Origin: Desulfopila sp. IMCC35008 | GTDB lineage: Bacteria > Desulfobacterota > Desulfobulbia > Desulfobulbales > Desulfocapsaceae | NCBI RefSeq assembly: GCF_010646885.2 | Contig: NZ_CP050700.1 | Location: 4,366,501 to 4,430,500 of the forward strand | Reading direction: 5' to 3' | Length of the DNA: 64,000 bases | Shown here: one piece after another, positions 17,290 to 24,559 of the stretch | Layout: every line of letters starts with the position of its first letter | Position numbering within the stretch: the first letter of the stretch is position 1 | The notes under the pieces: model-generated | Told to the model about the DNA's origin: nothing | What the model saw: the letters and a program-made list of their open reading frames with translations, nothing else | The model's database searches: none | Program-made: the position numbers and the translations under genes

Positions 17290-18366
17290 ATGAGCAGCGA
17301 AAGAACATGGAAAACTATTGAATCCGGCCCTTATGACTACCAGGAGGCTCTCCATCCTGTAGTCATAAAAAATTACGGAAAATGGCATTATCATGAGATG
17401 CCCAAACCGGGAGTACTCAAGCACATCGCCGAGAGCGGGGACACTCTTTTTACTGTCAGGGCAGCTACCCCGCGTCAGGATTCCGTCGATCTTATCAGGG
17501 GAATGTGTGATATAGCCGACAAATATGCAGATGGGTACCTTCGTTTTACCGTGCGCAACAATGTCGAATTCATGACACCGCATGAGAAAAACGTCGAACC
17601 GCTGATCAGGGAACTCGAATCGATCGGCCTTCCTGTCGGCGGAGCCGGGCCTTGCGTTTCCTCCATGGCCCACACCCAGGGGTGGCTGCATTGTGATATT
17701 CCGGCGACCGATGCCTCGGGAGTGGTCAAAGCTGTCATGGACACTCTTATAGACGACTTCAAGAACTGGCGACTGCCCAGTAAGGTGCGGCTGTCGACTT
17801 CCTGCTGCTCCATTAACTGCGGTGGTCAGGTTGATATCGCTATTGTCGTCAAGCATACCCGCCCTCCTCGTATCAATCACGGTATCATAGGAAATATCTG
17901 TGAACTACCGAAAGTCGTGGCCCGATGCCCCGTTGCGGCAATCCGCCCTGAAGTGGTCAACGACAAACCTTCCCTGGTGGTCGACAATAATAAATGTATG
18001 TATTGCGGAGCCTGCTTCGGTGCCTGTCCGGCAATGGAGATCAATCATCCGATACATTCAAAATTTGCCATCTGGGTGGGAGGCAAAAACTCCAATGCCC
18101 GTTCACGGCCAACCGTAATGAGCCTGGTGGCCCAAGACCTGCCCAACAATCCGCCGCGCTGGCCTGAAGTGTCTGAGGTTGTCGGCCGGATTCTCGATGC
18201 GTTCCGGAAAGAGGGCCGCCCATGGGAACGGCTGGGTGAGTGGATAGAGAGGGTCGGCTGGAAACACTTTTTTGCAGTGACAGGGCTGGTGTTCGAGAAA
18301 GACATGATAGACAGTTATCGGCATGCCCGGACAACATTCAATCAATCAGCCCATGTCCGATTTTAG
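17290..18366 (+). CDS. dsrB: Dissimilatory sulfite reductase, beta subunit
   Basis: 358 aa. The motif TSCCSINCGGQ (about 175) and the upstream Cys-containing GPCVSSMAHTQGW (about 122) build the sirohaem-cluster site. The ferredoxin domain is CMYCGACFGACPAM (about 237). It partners DsrA as an alpha2beta2 complex with DsrC. It lies 51 nt after dsrA with its own GGAGAAGG box. The sequence is complete, with no missing ligands. Confidence 0.95.
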   Translation: MSSERTWKTIESGPYDYQEALHPVVIKNYGKWHYHEMPKPGVLKHIAESGDTLFTVRAATPRQDSVDLIRGMCDIADKYADGYLRFTVRNNVEFMTPHEKNVEPLIRELESIGLPVGGAGPCVSSMAHTQGWLHCDIPATDASGVVKAVMDTLIDDFKNWRLPSKVRLSTSCCSINCGGQVDIAIVVKHTRPPRINHGIIGNICELPKVVARCPVAAIRPEVVNDKPSLVVDNNKCMYCGACFGACPAMEINHPIHSKFAIWVGGKNSNARSRPTVMSLVAQDLPNNPPRWPEVSEVVGRILDAFRKEGRPWERLGEWIERVGWKHFFAVTGLVFEKDMIDSYRHARTTFNQSAHVRF

Positions 18367-18447
18367 TGGAAAGCTCTGCTGACTGGTACAACTCTCTGGT
18401 CTGAAGTTAATAATCCCGTTTGTCAGGGGTGACACAGGAGCAGCATC

Positions 18448-20190
18448 ATGCAAATACGTCCTGAAGAATCAAACCCTCTGCTCGACTCTGCACTAAACTA
18501 TAATTTTCCGGAATTCGGCGAGGAAAAGGGGATCAATAAGGTTGTGGCCTTTGGGGATCACAGCCATAAAGGCCCTGTCTATGTCAGACAGACCCCTCCC
18601 TGCACTGATGGATGTCCGGCCGGCAATGACATTCGCTCCTGGCTCACCCTTGTCCAGCATACCGAAAAACGACAGCGCAGCTGGCAGCAGTCATTCGAAC
18701 TGGCCTGGCATGAGGCGAGCCGGACCACGCCTTTTCCGGCTGTCTGCGGCCGAGTATGCCCTCACCCTTGTGAAACGAAATGCAACCGGAGCAAAAAAGA
18801 TGACGGGGCTGTCAATATCGGCTCCTTTGAGCGTTTTATCGGTGATTACGGTATCCATGCCGGATTGCGGCATAAAAAGCTAACCACAGAAACCAAGGAC
18901 AAGAAAGTCGCTGTAATCGGTGCGGGTCCTGCCGGACTGAGCTGTGCCTTTCAGCTGGCGCGGCGGGGATTTCCGGCAACAGTGTTCGAAGCCTTTGAAC
19001 GGCCGGGCGGCATGATGCGGTACGGCATCCCTCCCTATCGGCTGCCGCGGAAAATTCTGGACGCGGAGATCGAGGCCATCGTTGAAACCGGAGTAAAAAT
19101 AGTCTGCAATACGGTTATTGGCGTTGATATGAGCCTAGACCTGCTGGCGTCCGAATTTGACAAGGTTTTCATCGGCATTGGCGCGCATGTGGGCCTTCGG
19201 CTCGGTGTAGATGGCGAGGATGCGGCCAACGTGTTCAGCGCGGTCCGGTTCCTCAAACTCATAAACTCTGGTAAGGCCGTGCGCCTTGGTTCTAGGGTCA
19301 TCGTGGTGGGCGGCGGACATAGCGCCCTGGTCATAGCCCGTGTCGCGCGGCGACTCGGATCGGAAGTTACGGTGCTGTACCGGAGGACCATAGCTGAAAT
19401 GCCGGCCACGGAAGAGGAAGTGCACGAAGCGATGGCCGAAGGTGTCGACATCTGTTATCTTCTCGCTCCTGTCGGTATTCGAACCGAAAATGATCTTGCC
19501 GCTGCCGTGCAGTGCACCCGCATGCAACTCGGAGAACTGGACGATACAGGTCGACGCAGACCGATACCCATTGAGAACTCCTTTGAAGAAGTTGAGTGTA
19601 CCGCCCTTATTCTTGCCATCAGTCAGCATCCTGACTGGAAAGACGCCAAACGGTACGTCAACAGCTCCGGCTGGCTTACACCTGATGAAAACTGGTCGAT
19701 TGGCGAGTCGATATATGCGGGTGGTGACATCATCACACCGGACCGGGTGACGACCGCCATTGGCCAAGGGCGCATGGCCGCAGAACGGATAGCAGCCCTG
19801 CTCGAGGGCGGACCTGTCCACCCACCACAACGCCCTGAGGTCATCACAGAGGAGAAACTTCGCCTTGCCTATTACGAAAAAAGGAAACGTAATGAACGGC
19901 GCTGGATGCCAATAGAAAAGCGGTTCAACGGCACTGTCGAACTGGAGATCGATTTCGGCATAAGTGAAGAGCAGTTCCGTGCGGAAGCTTTACGGTGTAT
20001 GAGTTGCGGCCTCTGCTTTGAATGTGACCAGTGCAGGATATTTTGTCCCCAGGAAGCAATCTCGGCATTTCCACAAAATCTGATTGGAGAGGTAATGTAT
20101 ACAGACTACAACAAATGTATCGGATGCCATATTTGTGCTTTTACATGTCCCTGTGGTTACATCCAGATGGGAATGGGAGAAGGGTTGTAG
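18448..20190 (+). CDS. dsrL: DsrL-type iron-sulfur flavoprotein NAD(P)H oxidoreductase
   Basis: 580 aa (Allochromatium DsrL is about 655). Domains in order: an N-terminal GltD-like Fe-S domain with CTDGCPAG and CGRVCPHPCETKC (residues about 50-115); FAD site VIGAGPAGLS (about 155); NAD(P) site VVGGGHSALVIARVA (about 288), where HSAL replaces the more usual NTAM; a second FAD motif YAGGDIITPDR (about 425); and two C-terminal [4Fe-4S] sites, CMSCGLCFECDQCRIFCP and CIGCHICAFTCP. DsrL couples DsrAB to the NAD(P) pool. The shorter form here fits the DsrL-2 class known beside reductive-type dsrAB. A strong AGGAG box is present. Confidence 0.85.
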   Translation: MQIRPEESNPLLDSALNYNFPEFGEEKGINKVVAFGDHSHKGPVYVRQTPPCTDGCPAGNDIRSWLTLVQHTEKRQRSWQQSFELAWHEASRTTPFPAVCGRVCPHPCETKCNRSKKDDGAVNIGSFERFIGDYGIHAGLRHKKLTTETKDKKVAVIGAGPAGLSCAFQLARRGFPATVFEAFERPGGMMRYGIPPYRLPRKILDAEIEAIVETGVKIVCNTVIGVDMSLDLLASEFDKVFIGIGAHVGLRLGVDGEDAANVFSAVRFLKLINSGKAVRLGSRVIVVGGGHSALVIARVARRLGSEVTVLYRRTIAEMPATEEEVHEAMAEGVDICYLLAPVGIRTENDLAAAVQCTRMQLGELDDTGRRRPIPIENSFEEVECTALILAISQHPDWKDAKRYVNSSGWLTPDENWSIGESIYAGGDIITPDRVTTAIGQGRMAAERIAALLEGGPVHPPQRPEVITEEKLRLAYYEKRKRNERRWMPIEKRFNGTVELEIDFGISEEQFRAEALRCMSCGLCFECDQCRIFCPQEAISAFPQNLIGEVMYTDYNKCIGCHICAFTCPCGYIQMGMGEGL

Positions 20191-20222
20191 CACATTATGT
20201 GCGGCACCAGACTGGCCGAATC

Positions 20223-20236
20223 TTGACACAAGTCAA
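20223..20236. promoter_or_regulatory. CRP/FNR-family operator upstream of the hemerythrin gene
   Basis: TTGACACAAGTCAA is a 14-nt palindrome located 84 nt before the hemerythrin-domain gene and 33 nt after the dsrL stop. It has the same form as the site before sqr. Confidence 0.65.
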
Positions 20237-20319
20237 GGCGGCTTTTGTCCATCTCGGCTAACATCGTTTTATAACTGTAGCAATAGACTCAAAATAAAGG
20301 GTTAGCAGAGAGGTCCATC

Positions 20320-21102
20320 GTGAAAGAATATGCAAATAGAGGGATCAAGGAAATCATCGCTGAATTTCCCGAAGTTGGAAGTGTACTCGAGGAATACGGT
20401 ATAGGTTGCGGACCTTGCACCATCGGTGTCTGCCGGTTGAAGGATGTTGTCGAGATCCACCGACTGCCCCAGGAAACGGAAGATGAGATGATTCGTCGTA
20501 TCGAAGCAGTGCTCGCTCCTGATAAAAATATGCCTGCTACTCCTTTCACAACTCGAGGCATGGTATCTCCTGAAAGAAAAGAATATTCCATTCCAATCCA
20601 GATCCTTGTGGATGAGCATAAACTCATCAAGCGATGGCTGGCGCTGATTCCAGCCATCGCTACACACCTCGACCTCGCTTCGGCAGATGATCGTCAGACG
20701 GCGGAAAAAGGCGTGCAATTCATCCGCATTTATGCCGACCGGCTGCATCACGGTAAGGAAGAGGGTATCCTTTTCAGCTATTTCGATGACACTGTTGACA
20801 TATTCGAAGTTATTTATGAGGATCACCGGAGAGCACGAGCTCTTGTTCAGGAAATGGTTTCTGCCCTCAATTCACAGAACACTGAAGTTTTCACCTCTAA
20901 TCTGCAGGAATATGCAGATCTCCTGACAGAGCATATCCATAAAGAGAATGAAATACTTTTCCCCTGGCTTGACAGCAGACTGACGGAGAAAGAACATCTG
21001 GAACTCGTAACGCGTTTTGAAAAATCCGACAGAAACCTTGTTATCGATGATCATGCGTTTCGCAGCTTCGTCAAAAGACTGGAACAACAGATGAATGGAT
21101 GA
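20320..21102 (+). CDS. DUF1858/DUF542 plus hemerythrin HHE protein (RIC/YtfE-like)
   Basis: 260 aa. Residues 1-60 (GIKEIIAEFPEVGSVLEEYG, then IGCGPCTIGVC) form a helical domain with a Cys cluster, as in ScdA/YtfE N-termini. Residues about 90-255 are a hemerythrin-like four-helix domain with His/Glu ligands in DEHKLI, LHHGKEEG, EDHRRA and HIHKENEILFPW. Such proteins bind a di-iron site and repair nitrosatively damaged Fe-S clusters or bind NO. This fits the hcp, nap and nrf context and the FNR-type site upstream. Confidence 0.8.
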   Translation: MKEYANRGIKEIIAEFPEVGSVLEEYGIGCGPCTIGVCRLKDVVEIHRLPQETEDEMIRRIEAVLAPDKNMPATPFTTRGMVSPERKEYSIPIQILVDEHKLIKRWLALIPAIATHLDLASADDRQTAEKGVQFIRIYADRLHHGKEEGILFSYFDDTVDIFEVIYEDHRRARALVQEMVSALNSQNTEVFTSNLQEYADLLTEHIHKENEILFPWLDSRLTEKEHLELVTRFEKSDRNLVIDDHAFRSFVKRLEQQMNG

Positions 21103-21232
21103 CACTTTGACTCGAAACAGGGAACGGGAAGAAATCCAGGCACTGGCCGAAACCGACCTGGCTGCATACCGAGTTACCCTACAGCAGTACTTGCTGCCTG
21201 AACCCCATTTGCCAATCTACTTTTATGCATGA
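21095..21232 (+). CDS. Small coupled ORF (45 aa) between the hemerythrin and kinase genes
   Basis: The ATG at 21095 lies inside the end of the hemerythrin gene (8-nt overlap), and its TGA (21230-21232) overlaps the kinase start (ATG 21225) by 8 nt. The kinase start has no ribosome site of its own, so translation of this small ORF may deliver ribosomes to it. The product is charged at its N-terminus (NREREEIQALAE) and ends with LPEPHLPIYFYA. No family is recognised. It may be only a coupling leader. Confidence 0.35.
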   Translation: MDDTLTRNREREEIQALAETDLAAYRVTLQQYLLPEPHLPIYFYA

Positions 21233-22841
21233 AAATAGACTCATCAATTGCTGGGATTTCAAAAAATGCGGGAGGGAGCCGAATGGCATCAACGTCCAGG
21301 ATATGGGGACGTGCCCTGCTGCCGTCGATGAATCTTTCAACGGAATCAACAGCGGGGTCAATGGCGGGAGAATTTGCTGGGCCGTCACCGGCACTCTGTG
21401 TGAAGGGAAAAAACAGGGTGCATTTCAAAGCAAACGGGAATCGTGCGTTAAATGCGATTTCTTCAAGATTGTCAGCCGCCAGGAAAGCGTAAGTAACCGC
21501 CCGACCAAGCTGCTCAAGTTTCTGACCGATACAAACGATGCCTCTTTCCTTGGGGAACTGGCCTATAAATGGGTAAAGGCCGGTGAGCGTTTCCTGATCC
21601 AGGGAGTTGTTGGAGATACCGCTTATATAATCCAGGAAGGGACATGCATGACTGTTGTAGAGAAGAATGGTTCCCTCCATCCTGCCGGGCATTGGAGCCG
21701 CGGCGATATCGTCGGCATCCGTGGCCTGTTTACCGGCGAGCCGCATGAGGCACATGTCGAAGCGGAAACAGACATGCACCTGTGGGTTCTCCACAAACAT
21801 CAAATCGACAATATATCCAAAAACAACCAGGATCTTCTTGCCCTGGTCACAGAAATCGTGGCGAGTCAGTTTGACTCAAAACGACCGGTGGCCGACAGAG
21901 AAATCGGTAAATATATTGCCACCGATATCATTGGAAGAGGAGCGTATTCCATTGTTTACAAGGCTATACATCGTGATCTGAAGATGGTGGTGGCGATCAA
22001 AATGATGCGCCACCACATGATTGTCGACTCGAGTTTCCTAGAAAATTTTCGCCATGAAGCGCAGATCATCGCCTCACTCAGTCATAGCAATATTCTCAAG
22101 GTTTACGACTTTGAGGAACGGTACAAAACAGTCTTTATTGTCTCTGAATGTCTTGAAGGAGAATCCTTGAGCAGCCTCCTCAGACGAGTGGGAAGGATTC
22201 CCCAGCTCCTAACAATAAAATACACTCTCCAGATCTGCAAAGGCCTGGCATATGCCCACAGACGGGAAATCATTCACCGGGATATTCACGCTGACAACAT
22301 CATGGTATTGCCGGATGACCGTATCAAGATACTGGATTTCGGTCTGGCTTGTCCCGTTGGCACTGATGACGAACAGATTGGGGGAAAACTCACCTATCAA
22401 GCCCCTGAACTCCTCGAAGGAGGCAGAGCCGATTGCAAGACAGACATTTACGCCTTGGGTATAACCGCCTTTGAACTCCTCACCGGCAAGACCCCGTTTT
22501 CAGCCGATGAGATAATGGCGATATTTCAGGGAGGCGGGCCGAGGACAATGGTCGATCCGGCCGCTTTGGTGCCTGATATTCATACGGAACTGCGCCGGAT
22601 TATCATAAAAGCCTGTCATCACGACAGAAGCCAACGGTACCACACTGTACCTGAACTGATCAATGACCTGGAAGCTCTGCCGAAGCCAGAACCGGCAACG
22701 GCGCTCACGCTGGAAAAACACCAGCAAGGTGCAACGGTAACGTTGAGATATTCCGCGAAACAGCAGCAGGAGTTCGAGTGTTTCATGGCAGAGTTAAGAC
22801 TTAGGGCGAAAAGCCTTGGCATCGGCATTGATGAATCCTGA
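21225..22841 (+). CDS. Cys-rich domain + cNMP-binding-like domain + Ser/Thr protein kinase
   Basis: 538 aa. Residues 8-90 form a Cys-rich module (NCWDFKKCGREPNG, CPAAV, GRICWAVTGTLC, CVKCDFF). Residues about 100-200 resemble a cyclic-nucleotide-binding beta-roll (VVGDTAYIIQEGTC, WSRGDIVGIRGLF). The kinase domain is at about 226-490: GRGAYSIVYK loop, VAIKMM lysine, catalytic loop HRDIHADN, LDFGLA, and an APE-like APEL. The usual Lys of HRDxK is replaced by His, an oddity that may change or weaken phosphotransfer. It pairs with the PP2C gene 60 nt downstream, which has the same Cys-rich module. Confidence 0.85.
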   Translation: MHENRLINCWDFKKCGREPNGINVQDMGTCPAAVDESFNGINSGVNGGRICWAVTGTLCEGKKQGAFQSKRESCVKCDFFKIVSRQESVSNRPTKLLKFLTDTNDASFLGELAYKWVKAGERFLIQGVVGDTAYIIQEGTCMTVVEKNGSLHPAGHWSRGDIVGIRGLFTGEPHEAHVEAETDMHLWVLHKHQIDNISKNNQDLLALVTEIVASQFDSKRPVADREIGKYIATDIIGRGAYSIVYKAIHRDLKMVVAIKMMRHHMIVDSSFLENFRHEAQIIASLSHSNILKVYDFEERYKTVFIVSECLEGESLSSLLRRVGRIPQLLTIKYTLQICKGLAYAHRREIIHRDIHADNIMVLPDDRIKILDFGLACPVGTDDEQIGGKLTYQAPELLEGGRADCKTDIYALGITAFELLTGKTPFSADEIMAIFQGGGPRTMVDPAALVPDIHTELRRIIIKACHHDRSQRYHTVPELINDLEALPKPEPATALTLEKHQQGATVTLRYSAKQQQEFECFMAELRLRAKSLGIGIDES

Positions 22842-22901
22842 TCCCAAATATTTGGAATAAAGGGAAAGACAGACGACAAAACTATTTAGTGTGGCAAGGT
22901 A

Positions 22902-23906
22902 ATGGCAAGGTTGAAAACAAACTGCTGGCAGCATAAAAAATGCGGTCGTGAACCAGGTGGCGCGAAAGCCGATACGGAAGGAATATGTCCGGCGGCAGTA
23001 GGAAATGTATTTGACACCTTCAACAACGGCATAAACGCAGGCCGTTCGTGCTGGTTGGTAGCAGGCACCTTCTGCGATAATGAGATCATGGGCACTTTCG
23101 CTGAGAAAATTGATACCTGCAAAAACTGCAGCTTCTACCAGAAAGTACAGAAAGAAGAACACTCATTCAAAAAGGCAGAAAAAGATATCTCTTTTTATGC
23201 CGCAACCCATATAGGGTATGTCAAGAAAACCAATGAGGACCGGTACTATTACAAAAGACTCAAGGACGACTCCTTACTTTTCGCAGTCGCCGACGGCCTG
23301 GGTGGACAAGCTGCGGGGGAGTATGCCGCTGAAATTCTGAGAAGCAGACTTGCCAGCCTACAGCAGGTTCCAGTAGGCCAGGAGGAGGAGGTTCTTTCAG
23401 CCCTAGCCGTTGAAACAGATCGCTTTATACTTGCCGCCGCCGAAGAGGATGAAGGTCTAGAAGGCATGGGCACGACTCTTCTCTGCGTACTCATCAGGGA
23501 TTGCCGGGTAAGTTGGGTTCATGTTGGCGACAGCCGGTTGTCCGTTTATCGAAATGGGATTATCAAGCAGGTGACCGAAGACCAGAACCTTGCACGATAT
23601 TTAGTTGAAGAGGGAGAGATTACACCCGAGGAAGTTGCGGAGCATTACTCACGAAACATCCTGGATCAATCTTTAGGAGATATCCTGGATGGTCCAGAGA
23701 CTGGTTCACTCAAACTTGAATCAGACGATATCCTCCTGCTCTCCACAGATGGATTTCACAACCTTGTGCTGCCTGAGCAGATAGTTTTGAAACTGCAGTC
23801 TGAACCAAACCTGAAAACAGTCGCAGACGTACTTATCAACGACGCTCTGGAACGAGGAGGAACGGATAATATCACCCTGATTCTTGCCAGATACCTCCCT
23901 GGATAA
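22902..23906 (+). CDS. Cys-rich domain + PP2C-type protein phosphatase
   Basis: 334 aa. Residues 6-90 repeat the Cys-rich module of the kinase (NCWQHKKCGREPGG, CPAAVG, GRSCWLVAGTFC, CKNCSFY). Residues about 105-334 form a PP2C domain with all metal ligands: TNEDRYYY, AVADGLGGQAAG, MGTTLLC, HVGDSRLSVYR, LLSTDGFHNL and GGTDNITL. It removes phosphate from Ser/Thr and probably opposes the adjacent kinase. The start is ATG 22902, with a poor ribosome site. Confidence 0.87.
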   Translation: MARLKTNCWQHKKCGREPGGAKADTEGICPAAVGNVFDTFNNGINAGRSCWLVAGTFCDNEIMGTFAEKIDTCKNCSFYQKVQKEEHSFKKAEKDISFYAATHIGYVKKTNEDRYYYKRLKDDSLLFAVADGLGGQAAGEYAAEILRSRLASLQQVPVGQEEEVLSALAVETDRFILAAAEEDEGLEGMGTTLLCVLIRDCRVSWVHVGDSRLSVYRNGIIKQVTEDQNLARYLVEEGEITPEEVAEHYSRNILDQSLGDILDGPETGSLKLESDDILLLSTDGFHNLVLPEQIVLKLQSEPNLKTVADVLINDALERGGTDNITLILARYLPG

Positions 23907-24306
23907 CCGGCAGTAGTGCGGAACCACAGCATGAACGTGTTCTTCGTTCGTTACGCATAGATCCCGAACGGCACCCGTATCGCCAGGTTTTAAATTGATC
24001 TTATACTTATGTAATTGTTCACGTATTTTGATGAATGATGAGAATTTAATTGGCTGGATATCAGCTTAGAGGGAGAGGCGAAGAGGTTTGCCTGAGAAGG
24101 TAAGGAAGAGAATCTACGATTTTTCGATCCAGGCATATATAGCTGTCTGTGCTTGGTTCGTAGTCATGTTGTTACTCCCCCAAAGTTGTCAATTAATCCA
24201 GATTTTTTTTGTTAAGGAAAATTGATTTAAATCAATCTTTTTTTTCTTCGTTCTGATAAAGTATAATTATCACGTTGTAGTACAGCCATTTAACTATAGG
24301 AGTACT
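23907..24306. other. Intergenic region before the nap operon
   Basis: 400 nt without a supported gene. It contains the nap operator (24222-24235). On the minus strand a 17-codon ORF (24167-24114, MTTNQAQTAIYAWIEKS) has a GGGGGAG box before its ATG; it looks like the start of a lost gene or a leader peptide. The region is AT-rich near the operator (T-runs at 24203-24210 and 24238-24246). Confidence 0.5.
24222..24235. promoter_or_regulatory. CRP/FNR-family operator of the nap operon
   Basis: TTGATTTAAATCAA is a perfect 14-nt palindrome and an exact match to the FNR consensus TTGAT-N4-ATCAA. It lies 71 nt before the napD start, in a position suited to activation. Confidence 0.75.
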
Positions 24307-24540
24307 ATGCCAATCTTCAGCTATCTTGCCATACCAAAAGACGGTGCCAGAGATGTCTTGTGTGCCGAACTCGCCAAAATAGAACACTGTCAAATTATTC
24401 CCGCGGATAATAGGGATATTGTTGTTTTAGTGACTGACACCCCAGATGAATCGGTGGAAAAAGAACTGCAAAAGAAGCTTAAAGGTTTGGAGTGCCTGCA
24501 TTCCTTGAGCTTGTCCTTCGGCTATAACGAAAAAGTCTGA
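24307..24540 (+). CDS. napD: NapA maturation chaperone NapD
   Basis: 77 aa, the normal size for NapD, with its ferredoxin-like alpha-beta plan (FSYLAIPKDG... then LVTDTPDESVEKELQKKL). NapD binds the Tat signal of NapA and holds back export until the molybdenum cofactor is loaded. TAGGAG precedes the ATG. It is the first gene of the operon, 19 nt before napA. Confidence 0.75.
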   Translation: MPIFSYLAIPKDGARDVLCAELAKIEHCQIIPADNRDIVVLVTDTPDESVEKELQKKLKGLECLHSLSLSFGYNEKV

Positions 24541-24559
24541 TAAGGGAGAACACGCAACC

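Noticed and set aside
17065-17880. 271-codon frame on the minus strand
   Set aside because: Antisense to the end of dsrA and start of dsrB; low-complexity composition and no start signal.
19135-19830. 231-codon frame on the minus strand
   Set aside because: Antisense to dsrL, whose FAD and NAD motifs are unambiguous.
24114-24167. 17-codon minus-strand ORF with a good ribosome site
   Set aside because: Too short to support as a gene; noted within the intergenic entry as a possible remnant or leader.
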